The notes: generated by a model not told the origin, from the sequence alone. DNA of 64,000 nucleotides from Lysinibacillus boronitolerans JCM 21713 = 10a = NBRC 103108 (GCF_000772935.1 NZ_JPVR01000059.1:1-64000); one strand, 5' to 3'. Shown: positions 36,020 through 46,839, numbered from the stretch's first letter. Numbers and translations: made by a program.

Positions 36020-36061
36020 CGAACGGCGTTTCGCCGCTACTTTTTGTCGAGCATTCGTTCG
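36020..36061 (+). promoter_or_regulatory. Two LexA (SOS) boxes in the ruvA promoter
   Basis: CGAACGGCGTTTCG (36020-36033) and CGAGCATTCGTTCG (36048-36061) each match CGAAC-N4-GTTCG with one mismatch. The second overlaps the -35 (TTGTCG, 36044-36049) of a promoter whose extended -10 TGC-TATAAT is at 36067-36075. ruvAB is a LexA target in Bacillus. Confidence 0.8.
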
Positions 36062-36103
36062 CTATATGCTATAATCGAAGACGATGATTGTGAGGGATTA
36101 TAG

Positions 36104-36724
36104 ATGTATGATTATTTAAAAGGACAAATTACTCGTATTACGCCTGAATTTATTGTGCTAGAACAACAAGGGATTGGTTGGCAACTTAATACGCCCAATC
36201 CGTTTGCTTTTCGGACATCTGCCCTTGAACAACAGATATATGTTCATTTGCATGTGCGAGAGGATGCACAAGTTTTATATGGTTTCCCTAATTTAGATCA
36301 GCGTGAGTTATTCCGTAAGCTTATTTTAGTGTCGGGTATAGGACCAAAGGGCGCATTAGCTATTTTAGCGACAGGGAATCCACAGCAGGTTATTAGCGCA
36401 ATTGAACGGGAGGACGAAGCATTTTTAGTGAAGTTCCCCGGAGTTGGTAAAAAAACAGCACGTCAAATGATCCTCGACTTGAAAGGCAAGCTTGGTTCAT
36501 TATTAGATACACTGGAGTTACCTAGTGCAGAAGATGAGTTACCTTTGTTTGGTGTGAATGCTTATAAACATGAATTAGAAGAAGCCTTACTTGCCTTAAT
36601 GGCACTTGGCTATTCTGAAAAAGAGCTCGAAAAAATTAAACCACAGCTAGAAGATAACGACAAACTAGAAACGACAGATGCCTTTATGAAACAAGCATTG
36701 CAACTACTGCTAAAACTAAAATAA
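36104..36724 (+). CDS. ruvA: Holliday junction complex subunit RuvA
   Basis: 206 residues. N-terminal OB domain (M-Y-D-Y-L-K-G), two helix-hairpin-helix motifs (L-V-S-G-I-G-P-K-G-A-L-A, F-P-G-V-G-K-K-T-A) and the C-terminal domain III that binds RuvB. RuvA tetramers hold the junction and recruit RuvB. LexA-controlled promoter upstream, ruvB 18 nt downstream. Confidence 0.96.
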   Translation: MYDYLKGQITRITPEFIVLEQQGIGWQLNTPNPFAFRTSALEQQIYVHLHVREDAQVLYGFPNLDQRELFRKLILVSGIGPKGALAILATGNPQQVISAIEREDEAFLVKFPGVGKKTARQMILDLKGKLGSLLDTLELPSAEDELPLFGVNAYKHELEEALLALMALGYSEKELEKIKPQLEDNDKLETTDAFMKQALQLLLKLK

Positions 36725-36742
36725 GGAAAGGAGGGAAGGTAC

Positions 36743-37747
36743 ATGTCTGAACGTATGATGGCAAGTGAGGCAGGTAGCTATGATGAGCAGTTTGAGTTAT
36801 CTTTACGTCCTCAAAAATTAGCACAGTATATTGGGCAACATAAAGTAAAGGAAAACTTACAAATATTCATTGAAGCAGCAAAGCTTCGCCAAGAAAGTTT
36901 AGATCATGTGTTGTTATACGGACCTCCAGGACTTGGTAAAACGACCTTAGCTGCTGTTATCGCGAATGAGATGAATGTCAATGTACGCATGACAAGTGGC
37001 CCTGCGATTGAGCGTCCAGGAGATTTGGCAGCTATTTTAAGTTCACTAGAGCCTGGGGATGTTTTATTTATTGATGAAATTCATCGACTTCCCCGTGCTA
37101 TTGAAGAAGTATTATATCCAGCAATGGAAGACTTCTGTTTAGATATTGTGGTAGGGAAGGGTCCTGAAGCACGTTCTGTACGACTTGATTTACCTCCCTT
37201 TACCCTTGTAGGTGCAACAACAAGAGCGGGTGCCTTATCAGCTCCTCTAAGAGATCGCTTTGGTGTGTTGCTGCGCCTAGAATATTACGATGACCAATCA
37301 CTTGCTGAAATTGTTGTCAGAAGTGCTCATTTATTTGAGGTGCAAATTGAGCAAGTAGCAGCAATGGAAATGGCGAGACGCTCACGTGGAACACCCCGTA
37401 TTGCCAATCGTTTATTGAAACGAGTGCGAGATTATGCACAGGTGCTTGGAGATGGTATGATAACGGAGGGCCTTGCACAGCAAGCATTAGAGCTGCTACA
37501 AGTAGATCCTAGAGGGCTTGATCATATTGATCATAAACTTGTAACTAATATGATTGAGCGATTCCGAGGAGGTCCAGTAGGCTTAGATACGCTTGCTGCA
37601 TCGATTGGTGAGGAACGGGTTACGATAGAAGATGTATACGAGCCTTATTTGATGCAAATTGGCCTTATCCAACGTACACCGAGAGGAAGAGTAGCCACAC
37701 ATTTAGCCTACGAACATTTTGGATATGAGTATCCCCAACAAACATAA
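36743..37747 (+). CDS. ruvB: Holliday junction branch migration helicase RuvB
   Basis: 334 residues. AAA+ ATPase: Walker [10 protein letters not shown], Walker B L-F-I-D-E-I-H-R, sensor [15 protein letters not shown] with the arginine finger, and a C-terminal winged helix ending R-T-P-R-G-R. RBS AAAGGAGGGAAGG. Confidence 0.98.
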   Translation: MSERMMASEAGSYDEQFELSLRPQKLAQYIGQHKVKENLQIFIEAAKLRQESLDHVLLYGPPGLGKTTLAAVIANEMNVNVRMTSGPAIERPGDLAAILSSLEPGDVLFIDEIHRLPRAIEEVLYPAMEDFCLDIVVGKGPEARSVRLDLPPFTLVGATTRAGALSAPLRDRFGVLLRLEYYDDQSLAEIVVRSAHLFEVQIEQVAAMEMARRSRGTPRIANRLLKRVRDYAQVLGDGMITEGLAQQALELLQVDPRGLDHIDHKLVTNMIERFRGGPVGLDTLAASIGEERVTIEDVYEPYLMQIGLIQRTPRGRVATHLAYEHFGYEYPQQT

Positions 37748-37764
37748 AGAAGGAAGTTTTTTTC

Positions 37765-38805
37765 ATGCGTGTAGAAGATTTTGATTTTGAATTACCAGAG
37801 GAGCTTATTGCCCAAACACCATTAGTCGATCGTACAGCGAGTCGATTAATGGTCGTAACACCAGGCTCAAATAAAGTGGAGCACCACCATTTTGCCCATG
37901 TACTAGAGGAGCTACATGCTGGAGACTGTCTTGTACTAAATGATACAAGAGTCTTACCTGCTCGTTTAATGGGTGTAAAAGAAGAAACAGGTGCACATAT
38001 AGAAGTATTGCTATTGAAGCAATTGGCTGGTACAGATGAGTGGGAAACACTTGTAAAACCAGCAAAGCGTGTAAAGGTAGGAACAGTCATCACATTTGGA
38101 GATGGTTTATTAACAGCTACTTGCACAGGTGAGCTTGAACATGGCGGACGTACATTTGAATTTCAGTATGATGGTATCTTTTATGAAATATTAGAGCAGC
38201 TTGGTGAAATGCCATTACCTCCATATATTCGGGAAAAACTAGAGGATAAAGATCGTTATCAAACCGTTTATGCGAAAGAGCGTGGTTCGGCTGCAGCGCC
38301 TACAGCAGGACTGCATTTTACAGAGGAGCTATTAGCACAAGTGAAGGCTAAAGGCGTAGATGTTGTTTTTATTACGCTACATGTAGGTCTCGGCACTTTC
38401 CGTCCCGTTAGTGTTGACTCGATTGAGAATCATGAAATGCATGCGGAATTCTATAGTGTTACAGAACAAGCAGCAGATACGATTAATCGAGTAAAACGTA
38501 ATGGTGGCAAGGTAATAGCTGTTGGGACAACCTCTACTCGCACATTAGAGACAATTGGTTCTAAATATGGGGGAGAAGTGCGAGCAGAACAAGGTTGGAC
38601 GTCTATTTTCATTTATCCAGGCTACAATTTTACGGTGGTAGATGGGTTAATCACAAACTTCCATTTACCAAAATCAACATTGGTCATGCTTGTTAGTACG
38701 CTAGCCACTCGAGAGACCATTTTAAGTGCTTATCAGCAAGCCGTAGAGGAAAGATATCGCTTCTTTAGTTTTGGTGATGCTATGTTTATACGTCCAAAAA
38801 AATAA
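37765..38805 (+). CDS. queA: SAM:tRNA ribosyltransferase-isomerase QueA
   Basis: 346 residues. Makes epoxyqueuosine on tRNA from preQ1 using the ribosyl part of SAM. Characteristic blocks: [35 protein letters not shown] and [10 protein letters not shown]. It lies between ruvB and tgt, the standard Bacillus order. Confidence 0.97.
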   Translation: MRVEDFDFELPEELIAQTPLVDRTASRLMVVTPGSNKVEHHHFAHVLEELHAGDCLVLNDTRVLPARLMGVKEETGAHIEVLLLKQLAGTDEWETLVKPAKRVKVGTVITFGDGLLTATCTGELEHGGRTFEFQYDGIFYEILEQLGEMPLPPYIREKLEDKDRYQTVYAKERGSAAAPTAGLHFTEELLAQVKAKGVDVVFITLHVGLGTFRPVSVDSIENHEMHAEFYSVTEQAADTINRVKRNGGKVIAVGTTSTRTLETIGSKYGGEVRAEQGWTSIFIYPGYNFTVVDGLITNFHLPKSTLVMLVSTLATRETILSAYQQAVEERYRFFSFGDAMFIRPKK

Positions 38806-38843
38806 TAGGGATAAAATCGGAGTACTGTTTTTACTTCAGATAA

Positions 38844-40007
<1,164 letters not shown>

Positions 40008-40042
40008 TCTAGACGGATTATTACATGCGCATAATTAAAAAA

Positions 40043-40067
40043 GGACATTAGGCATCCCCTAATGTCC
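40043..40067 (-). terminator. Stem-loop with terminator polarity on the minus strand
   Basis: GGACATTAGG (40043-40052) with CCTAATGTCC (40058-40067). The A-run lies on its left side, so only the minus strand has stem followed by T-run, although both flanking genes are on the plus strand. Confidence 0.5.
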
Positions 40068-40256
40068 CATCATCAATAGCAATAGTTTTGCAAATCATTC
40101 AAAACTTTGTAAAAAGTGAATATTTCTAGCAAAATATTGTCAATCATAGAAAAAATATTAGTAATTGAGAAAATTTTTGGGCTTGTCCATCGCTTTTTAA
40201 TGGTGGAATAGTCTATACTAAAAAAGTGAGATTTGGAAAGGGGGCAAGATGCTATT

Positions 40257-40523
40257 ATGGATCAATTATTAGGATTAGCACCAATATTATTAATGTTCGT
40301 TGCAATGTGGTTTATCTTAATCCGTCCAGCTAAAAAAAGACAGCAGGAAACACAAAATATGCAAAGTAGTTTGCAACGTGGAGATAAAGTCATTACAATT
40401 GGTGGTTTACACGGCGTTATTGATGCAATTGAAGACACAGCAGTGACATTAAAAATTGCTGACAATGTACGAGTGAAATTTGACCGTCAAGCAATTGGAC
40501 GAATTGTCAATGACAATCAGTAA
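40257..40523 (+). CDS. yajC: Preprotein translocase accessory subunit YajC
   Basis: 88 residues from ATG 40257. A TTG at 40233 would add eight residues, but it overlaps the GGAAAGGGGG site. One membrane segment (about 6-22) is followed by R-P-A-K-K-R and the G-D-K-V-I-T-I-G-G-L-H-G domain typical of YajC. Works with SecDF in the Sec system. Terminator follows. Confidence 0.93.
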   Translation: MDQLLGLAPILLMFVAMWFILIRPAKKRQQETQNMQSSLQRGDKVITIGGLHGVIDAIEDTAVTLKIADNVRVKFDRQAIGRIVNDNQ

Positions 40524-40531
40524 TACAGAAG

Positions 40532-40574
40532 AAAAGGCTTACAATAGGCAATAGCTATATTGTAGGCCTTTTTT
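40532..40574 (+). terminator. yajC terminator
   Basis: AAGGC plus TACAATA (40534-40546) pair with TATTGTA plus GGCCTT (40558-40570), followed by T-run. Confidence 0.85.
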
Positions 40575-40596
40575 ATACAATATTGGCTGGCTGTGC

Positions 40597-41442
40597 TTAC
40601 GTGTTTTTGGCAGTTTTTAATTTTTGAATAAATGCCTCACCAGTATCATTGCCATTAATAGTGATTCTACTTAACGTAAATATGGAATCGCCCTTTTTCA
40701 CATGCTTATTTTGTATGACAAAGGCCATCTTAAAACCAGCTTCCTTGGCTAATTTGATGGTGGAGGGTGAATAAATCCCATAAGGATAGCTTATTGCTAT
40801 TGGCTCATACCCTAACTTTTCTTTGATTCGTTTTCTTGAATGAATAAAATCATTTCTTACCCTTTCTTCATACTCAGCCTGACTCTCTAGTTGCCCATTC
40901 ACAAAACTAGGGCCAAATACAGCGCCAATAGGTTTACCGCTTTTTGAAGGTAATTTATAATGTAAATTCCAAGTATGACTCTGGATTGTAATATAATCCT
41001 TCATTTCCTTCAATTGATCCCAACTCATCTTTACTGTTTCATTTGGATAATAATTGTTACCATTCTTCTCTAGGATTCGGCTTGCAATAACAAAGATTTC
41101 TGCATGCATATTATATTTTTTCAATATCGGGTAAGCTTTTTCATAATTACTAAAATACCCATCGTCAAAGGTAATTAAAACAGGCTTTGGAGGTAACGGC
41201 GCTTGGTCGTTTAAGTAATCATATAATTGCTGAACAGAAATGGCCTGGTAGCCTTCCATTTTAAGTAATTTCATTTGGCCTTCGAAGTTCTCGGGTGAAA
41301 TAACTGTATTATTGTTTATATTGTCCTCTAAATGATGGTACATAAGAATAGGTATTTCTTGTTCTTGATACCCGTAAATAGGATAAGGCCTAATAAGAAA
41401 AAGGATATAAACAAAAACGAAAACAATTATTTTCCTTGTCAT
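40597..41442 (-). CDS. Polysaccharide deacetylase (PgaB/IcaB-like NodB domain)
   Basis: 281 residues from ATG 41442, which follows AAGGTGAGAAC (an in-frame start 36 nt upstream has none). Signal anchor at residues about 3-22. NodB domain with I-P-I-L-M-Y-H-H, L-I-T-F-D-D-G-Y (metal/catalytic Asp), S-H-T-W-N-L-H-Y (metal histidines spaced as in PgaB/IcaB) and S-Y-P-Y-G. Likely removes acetyl groups from an extracellular beta-linked glycan, perhaps poly-GlcNAc. The substrate is inferred from the motif spacing only. It is a minus-strand insertion between yajC and the DUF421 gene. Confidence 0.88.
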   Translation of the reverse strand: MTRKIIVFVFVYILFLIRPYPIYGYQEQEIPILMYHHLEDNINNNTVISPENFEGQMKLLKMEGYQAISVQQLYDYLNDQAPLPPKPVLITFDDGYFSNYEKAYPILKKYNMHAEIFVIASRILEKNGNNYYPNETVKMSWDQLKEMKDYITIQSHTWNLHYKLPSKSGKPIGAVFGPSFVNGQLESQAEYEERVRNDFIHSRKRIKEKLGYEPIAISYPYGIYSPSTIKLAKEAGFKMAFVIQNKHVKKGDSIFTLSRITINGNDTGEAFIQKLKTAKNT

Positions 41443-41579
41443 GTTCTCACCTTGTTTGCATTTTATAGTGGTAAGCATCTAGCTCCTTGTTAGTGTGTAC
41501 GAACTATTTGGGACTATTCCTTGTAAATTGTATAAAAAACAATAAGTAAGGTCACCTTGATAGTATGGGGGTGTTTTTT

Positions 41580-42215
41580 ATGGAAGAATATTACCATATT
41601 ATTTTTAGAACTTGCTTTTTGTATGTGTTTATCATCATCGTTTTCCGTTTAATGGGTAAACGAGAAGTGGGTGAATTATCTGTCATCGATTTAGTCGTTT
41701 TTGTATTAATTGCAGAAGTGGCAGCCTTTGCCCTAGACGATTATAAAAATCCTCTCTTTAATGCCATACTACCTATCATTATTTTGCTCTTTATTCAAAT
41801 TTTAAGTGCCTTTTTGTCTTTAAAGTTCAAAAAAATACGTGACCTAGTAGATGGTGACCCTGCTTTATTAGTAAAAGACGGTGTTATTTTAGAGAGTGAG
41901 ATGAGAAAACACCGCTATAATTTAGATGATTTATGTCAGCAATTACGAGAAAACGGAATCGCATCTGTGACAGATGTAGCCTTTGCGTATTTAGAGCCTT
42001 CAGGCAATCTTTCTGTCTTTAAAAAAGATGAAAAAGCCTTTGTGTATCCATTGATTATCGACGGTGATATTCAAGAAAGACATCTATTTACCATGCATAA
42101 AGATGTAGATTGGCTAATGGGTGAGCTAGCGAAAAATAATATTACTGACAGTGAAACGGTATTTTTTTGTATTTGGGAAGACAGTAAACTGCATATCCAA
42201 TTAAAGGAATCTTAA
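41580..42215 (+). CDS. yrbG: DUF421 membrane protein (YrbG-like)
   Basis: 211 residues from ATG 41580 (GGGGGTG upstream; ATG 41565 overlaps the site). Three N-terminal membrane segments (about 6-25, 35-55, 60-80) are followed by the soluble DUF421 domain (R-K-H-R-Y-N-L-D-D-L, then F-A-Y-L-E-P-S-G-x-L-S-V). In Bacillus, yrbG sits before spoVB, as here. The gene converges on spoVB with a 4-nt overlap of stop codons. Molecular function unknown. Confidence 0.88.
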   Translation: MEEYYHIIFRTCFLYVFIIIVFRLMGKREVGELSVIDLVVFVLIAEVAAFALDDYKNPLFNAILPIIILLFIQILSAFLSLKFKKIRDLVDGDPALLVKDGVILESEMRKHRYNLDDLCQQLRENGIASVTDVAFAYLEPSGNLSVFKKDEKAFVYPLIIDGDIQERHLFTMHKDVDWLMGELAKNNITDSETVFFCIWEDSKLHIQLKES

Positions 42216-43729
42216 ACTTTCTTCGCCAATTTTTTGATGTAACGGAAATCTGTAATGCGCAACTGATTGGTAAATAATAAAAAGGTAAATAGTAAAAATA
42301 ATGTGACACCACTACTTAAAATAAATGGTAGTGATAATAAGGGAATAAGGAAATACTGGGCGACGCAAACGGCAATAAAGCAACTATATGGTACGACAAA
42401 CATTCTGAAGCCTGCACGCAGGTTTTTTCGTTGTCTAACTGTTGCAATATGCAAGAAGGACGTTAGTAAAACCCCAAAGCCAATGGCTACAACAGCTCCT
42501 TTTTCCTGGATACCTGGCTGAGAGGCAAGTACAAACATCACAAATAGTTTACCTAGTCCACCATAGATGGAGTTCATCATGGCAGCTCTTGCCTCACCAA
42601 TCGCCTGTAAGATGGAATGTAGAGGGCTTTGAATATAATAAAAATAAAAAATAGGTGCTAAAATTTTAACGTACCCACGATTTTCTTCTAAATGGAAAAG
42701 CTTCATAGCTAATTCATCACCGTGCACAAAGAAATACGTAGCAGCAAAGCAACCCACTAGGGAAGACAATCTTAGGGACACCGAAATTCTTTCCTGCAAT
42801 AGGGGGATGTGCTGACGAGCGACGGCATCACTAACCGCTGGAATGAGCACAATCGATAAGGCTGTTGATACAAACGCAGGAAATAATAATAATGGCACCA
42901 AAACACCTGAGATGACACCGTATAAAATAGTGGCAGCAGAAGCGGTTAAACCGGCTACAGTCAAGGCTTTTAAAAAGATAATCGGCTCTAAAAACCAAGT
43001 GAAAGAGCCAAAAAGCTTACTGCCAGCAGAGGGAAGGGCAACACGCAACATTGGTGATGCAGGATACCCTTCAATTTTAGTTTTTCGTGTCAGTAATTTC
43101 TTTTTCGAGACAATATAATGTAGCCATAAATATAAGAATGCTACAACTTCAGCAAGAAGCGTAATACCCATTGCCGCAGCAGCTGTTACAGCGGCATTAT
43201 TGTAATTAGCCACATAAGGAAGCATTAAAGTAATGAAGCTAATACGTACAATTTGTTCGATCATTTGTGCCCAAGCAGTCGGTGTAATTTTAGCGACACC
43301 TTGTAAATAAGCACGTAATAAGCCAGATCCAACTGATACTGGTACAGCAAAGAGTGCAATCCATAGTGTAAATGTTGTCTGTTCATTATGTAATAGCGTT
43401 GTTGAAATATATGGTATTGTTAATGCAACGAGTGGCATAAAAACGATCATGCCAATGAATGACCAAAGAATGGCTGTACGCATGACACCAAAGATGTTTT
43501 CACGTTTATTTTTTGCTAGTAATTCAGCCACTATTTTAGCCACAGCGATAGGTAGTCCTAGTTGAATAAGTGAGATGAAGAAAATAAATGCTGGATAGAC
43601 GGTCATATAAATACCGACAGCCTCTTCACCAGCAATTCGCATAAATTGCATTCTATAGAAGAAGCCAAAAAGTTTAGATAAAAAAATCACAAACATTAAA
43701 AATAATGTACCTCGTACAAAAGAACTCAT
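42212..43729 (-). CDS. spoVB: Stage V sporulation protein B, lipid flippase family
   Basis: 505 residues, about 14 membrane segments, MOP/MVF-type flippase of the SpoVB group (start F-V-R-G-T-L-F-L-M-F-V, then F-F-Y-R-M-Q-F-M-R-I-A-G-E-E-A-V-G-I-Y). SpoVB is needed for spore cortex synthesis and is thought to move lipid-linked cortex precursors. It sits between yrbG and comN, as in Bacillus. Confidence 0.93.
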   Translation of the reverse strand: MSSFVRGTLFLMFVIFLSKLFGFFYRMQFMRIAGEEAVGIYMTVYPAFIFFISLIQLGLPIAVAKIVAELLAKNKRENIFGVMRTAILWSFIGMIVFMPLVALTIPYISTTLLHNEQTTFTLWIALFAVPVSVGSGLLRAYLQGVAKITPTAWAQMIEQIVRISFITLMLPYVANYNNAAVTAAAAMGITLLAEVVAFLYLWLHYIVSKKKLLTRKTKIEGYPASPMLRVALPSAGSKLFGSFTWFLEPIIFLKALTVAGLTASAATILYGVISGVLVPLLLFPAFVSTALSIVLIPAVSDAVARQHIPLLQERISVSLRLSSLVGCFAATYFFVHGDELAMKLFHLEENRGYVKILAPIFYFYYIQSPLHSILQAIGEARAAMMNSIYGGLGKLFVMFVLASQPGIQEKGAVVAIGFGVLLTSFLHIATVRQRKNLRAGFRMFVVPYSCFIAVCVAQYFLIPLLSLPFILSSGVTLFLLFTFLLFTNQLRITDFRYIKKLAKKV

Positions 43730-43822
43730 GCCATCCGTCCCTTCTCAAGCCGCAAAAATTCATTTACACTATTTGTATGCAAGCATGTCTTACGTTACGA
43801 CTTTGATTGGAGATGATTCAAA

Positions 43823-44131
43823 ATGAGTATGCAATATGAGCAACTATTTGAAAAGATTCGTCCGGCAATTGATAGTAAGATAGCAGAGTTCCATCATTAT
43901 CAATACAATGCTATTACAGCAGAAGAACTCTGGCGCTACTGTATTGAAAAAAAATGGCGTAAAAAGAAAATTGAACAACTACGTTTACATGAAGTCATTT
44001 CTACTATTTTTTCCGTATCACCATCTGATATCGTCTCATTTAATCAAGTAGAGTTTTTACAAAGTAATAATTGGTTTGGAGAAGTCAATACAGAAGAGTT
44101 ACAATTACTGCTTGGTCCAGTCAGAACGTAA
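43823..44131 (+). CDS. comN: Post-transcriptional regulator ComN (YrzD-like)
   Basis: 102 residues, small charged protein with no membrane segment: I-T-A-E-E-L-W-R-Y-C-I-E-K-K-W-R-K-K and E-F-L-Q-S-N-N-W-F are typical of the ComN/YrzD family. In B. subtilis ComN controls comE operon expression after transcription and interacts with DivIVA. Divergent from spoVB. GGAGATGATTC precedes ATG 43823. Confidence 0.85.
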   Translation: MSMQYEQLFEKIRPAIDSKIAEFHHYQYNAITAEELWRYCIEKKWRKKKIEQLRLHEVISTIFSVSPSDIVSFNQVEFLQSNNWFGEVNTEELQLLLGPVRT

Positions 44132-44189
44132 AATGATGTGTCAAATTTTACAATAATTCAAAGAATCCTATACGTGTTGAATTGACACC

Positions 44190-44232
44190 AAGCGCAACCT
44201 GTTTCATAATAAGTGTGTTGCGCTTTTTTTAT
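44190..44232 (+). terminator. comN terminator
   Basis: AAGCGCAAC (44190-44198) with GTTGCGCTT (44217-44225), then T-run. Confidence 0.9.
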
Positions 44233-44273
44233 TTTGAATAAGTTCTTACTTACATAAGTCTTCTATGCTTTTA

Positions 44274-44302
44274 TTGACATTTAGAAGGCTAGTACCTAAT
44301 AA
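44274..44302 (+). promoter_or_regulatory. SigA promoter of secDF
   Basis: TTGACA (44274-44279), 17-bp spacer, TAATAA (44297-44302). It implies a leader of about 165 nt. Confidence 0.65.
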
Positions 44303-44382
44303 TACAAAGATAAACTTGCGCGTTATGAACGATTGAAATAAGTAAAGCAACCTTTTTTGAAGCACAGGTAACACGATTCTAA

Positions 44383-44455
44383 ATGAAAAGGAGGATTAAA
44401 CGTTTCAAAAGGTATTGCTAGTTACTTGTTTGGCGTGTAAGGACAGCCCTTACAC
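44383..44455 (+). promoter_or_regulatory. secDF leader with orphan Shine-Dalgarno and hairpin
   Basis: AAAAGGAGG at 44386-44394 has no standard start codon at usable distance (GTT 44402 lies 7 nt away). A 12-codon basic frame (M-K-R-R-I-K-R-F-K-R-Y-C) begins at ATG 44383 and contains the purine run. GTGTAAGG (44435-44442) pairs with CCTTACAC (44448-44455) just before the secDF binding site. Confidence 0.45.
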
Positions 44456-44476
44456 CAATTCGAGGAGGATTTATTG

Positions 44477-46744
44477 ATGAAACTAAAAAGTCGTATAGTT
44501 GCATTCCTACTGATTATCGTGCTATTGGCAGCAGGTATTAGTACGACTGTAAACGGCGTCTTAAAGGACATCAAGCTTGGTCTTGACTTACAGGGCGGGT
44601 TTGAAGTGCTTTACGAGGTAAATGAATTAAAAGAAGGACAAAAAATTACACCAGAAATTGTCACAGCAACATCCACTGCACTTGGTGAACGTGTAAATAC
44701 GATGGGGGTTAGTGAACCGAGTATTCAGGTTGAGGACAAAAATCGTATTCGTGTGCAATTAGCTGGTGTTGAGGATCAGGAATCGGCACGTAAGTTATTG
44801 TCTACTTCTGCGAATTTAACATTCCGTGATGTGGATGATAATTTATTATTAGATGGAGACGATTTGAAAGCCAACGGTGCTAAAGGCTCTTTTGACCAAC
44901 AAAATCGTCCGATTGTATCCTTAACTTTAAAAGATGCGAAAAAATTTGCTGACATCACAAGTAAAATTGCGGCAAAACCCGCAGGTCAAAATTTACTGGT
45001 TGTATGGTTAGACTTTGAAGAGGGTGTCGATTCCTATAAAGCGGAATCACAAAAAGCAAAGCCTCGCTATGCATCTGCAGCAACAGTTAGTCAAACGTTA
45101 AATACAACAGATGTTATGATTAGCGGTAATTTCTCTGTTGAAGAAACTAAAAATTTAGCAGATATTTTAAATGCTGGGGCATTGCCTGTAAAGCTAGATG
45201 AAATTTATTCAACATCTGTTGGTGCTCAGTTTGGTGATGCTGCACTGAAAAGTACTATTTTTGCTGGTATTGTCGGCGTAGTAGTTATTTTCTTATTTAT
45301 GCTATTCTACTATCGTTTACCAGGCTTTATTTCCATCATTACACTGGTTGTGTTTACATTCCTAGTATTAGTGGTCTTTGACTGGATTAATGCGGTATTA
45401 ACGCTACCAGGTATTGCAGCCATTGTCCTTGGTATAGGGATGGCAGTAGATGCCAATATTTTAGCGGCAGAACGTATACGTGAAGAGCTGCGAGTGGGCT
45501 ATTCCGCTAAACAAGCCTTCCAAATTGGATCTAAACAATCTTTATCAGCCATTGTCGATGCACAGTTGACAACTTTATTAGCTGCAGCAGTATTGTTCCA
45601 ATGGGGAACAAGCTCTGTTAAAGGATTTGCTACAACATTAATTATTAGTATTTTATTGAGCTTCTTAACAGCTGTATGGGGTTCACGTGTCCTATTAGGA
45701 CTACTTGTTAACAGTGGGTATTTCAACAATCCAGCATGGTTTGGTATCGCAAAATCAAAACAGCATAGTCTTGATGAAAATATTGGTACATTAGATTTAT
45801 CAACGAAATTCGATCGATTTGACTTTGTTCACAACCGTAAGAAATTCTATATGTTCTCTTTAGCCATTTTAGTGGCTGGTTTAGTGGTTATTGGTATTTT
45901 CCGCCTAAACCTAGGCATTGATTTCTCAAGCGGTACTCGTGTCCAAATTGAATCTGACCAAACATTAACAAAAGAAGAAGTATCCAAATATCTAGATAGC
46001 ATTGATTTTTCATCAGAAGATATCATACTCTCTGGTGAGAAAAGTAATACAGCAGTCATTCGCTATAAAGATGACCTTACACAAGCAGAAATTTTAAAAT
46101 TTAAAAAAGAAGCTGGCGAAAAATATGGTCATGAACCAGCTGTAAGTACTGTTTCACCTACAGTTGGTAAGGAACTTGTAAAAAATGCGATTAAGGCTTT
46201 ATCTCTTGCAGCAATAGGGATTATCATTTATGTGGCAGTTCGCTTTGAATGGCGCATGGGTATTGGTGCAATTGTTTCATTATTGCATGATGTATTCTTA
46301 ATCGTTGCCGTCTTCAGCTTCATGCGTTTAGAGGTAGATATTACGTTTATTGCGGCTGTATTAACAATTGTTGGTTATTCCATCAATGATACGATCGTTA
46401 CCTTTGACCGTATGCGTGAAAACTTAGATCGTTATGATACAATTAATGACCGTGAAGTATTGGCGAATATCGTGAATAAATCGCTACGCCAAACAATGGG
46501 TCGTTCGGTTAATACAGTATTAACGGTTATTATCGTTGTTGTAGCCCTATTAATTTTTGGTGCACCATCTATTCAAAACTTCTCAATCGCGTTATTGATT
46601 GGTTTGATTACAGGTATGTATTCTTCAATCTGTATCGCAGCTCAAATCTGGTATTCATTAAAAATTCGTGAAATGAAAAAATCAGATGGAAAGCTACGCA
46701 AAAAAGAGAAAAAACAATGGGGTACAGACGAACCTACTGTATAA
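44477..46744 (+). CDS. secDF: Fused protein export membrane protein SecDF
   Basis: 755 residues. SecD half (about 1-425) has D-L-Q-G-G motif, a P1-type periplasmic domain and six membrane segments. SecF half (about 455-740) has I-D-F-S-S-G-T and V-G-Y-S-I-N-D-T-I-V-T-F-D-R. The fused form is typical of Bacilli. Uses proton motive force to complete translocation through SecYEG. ATG 44477 follows GAGGAGG; a TTG at 44474 is less likely. Confidence 0.96.
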   Translation: MKLKSRIVAFLLIIVLLAAGISTTVNGVLKDIKLGLDLQGGFEVLYEVNELKEGQKITPEIVTATSTALGERVNTMGVSEPSIQVEDKNRIRVQLAGVEDQESARKLLSTSANLTFRDVDDNLLLDGDDLKANGAKGSFDQQNRPIVSLTLKDAKKFADITSKIAAKPAGQNLLVVWLDFEEGVDSYKAESQKAKPRYASAATVSQTLNTTDVMISGNFSVEETKNLADILNAGALPVKLDEIYSTSVGAQFGDAALKSTIFAGIVGVVVIFLFMLFYYRLPGFISIITLVVFTFLVLVVFDWINAVLTLPGIAAIVLGIGMAVDANILAAERIREELRVGYSAKQAFQIGSKQSLSAIVDAQLTTLLAAAVLFQWGTSSVKGFATTLIISILLSFLTAVWGSRVLLGLLVNSGYFNNPAWFGIAKSKQHSLDENIGTLDLSTKFDRFDFVHNRKKFYMFSLAILVAGLVVIGIFRLNLGIDFSSGTRVQIESDQTLTKEEVSKYLDSIDFSSEDIILSGEKSNTAVIRYKDDLTQAEILKFKKEAGEKYGHEPAVSTVSPTVGKELVKNAIKALSLAAIGIIIYVAVRFEWRMGIGAIVSLLHDVFLIVAVFSFMRLEVDITFIAAVLTIVGYSINDTIVTFDRMRENLDRYDTINDREVLANIVNKSLRQTMGRSVNTVLTVIIVVVALLIFGAPSIQNFSIALLIGLITGMYSSICIAAQIWYSLKIREMKKSDGKLRKKEKKQWGTDEPTV

Positions 46745-46750
46745 TCTAGT

Positions 46751-46797
46751 GAGCAGGGAATGGAAAACGAATGGTTTTCTACTCTCTGCTTTTTTTA
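46751..46797 (+). terminator. secDF terminator
   Basis: GAGCAG...GAAAAC pairs with GTTTTC...CTCTGCT, followed by T-run. Confidence 0.85.
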
Positions 46798-46800
46798 TGC

Positions 46801-46839
46801 AAAAAATCTGCTACCTTTTATAAAAAGCAGCAGATTTTT
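46801..46839 (-). terminator. Terminator of the chemoreceptor gene
   Basis: AAAAAATCTGCT and AGCAGATTTTT arms (the inner TTTTATAAAA also pairs). On the minus strand the stem follows the chemoreceptor stop codon by about 10 nt. Confidence 0.8.

Noticed and set aside
42267-43118. Plus-strand frames opposite spoVB
   Set aside because: They are shadows of a well-supported flippase gene, with no binding sites and no family resemblance.
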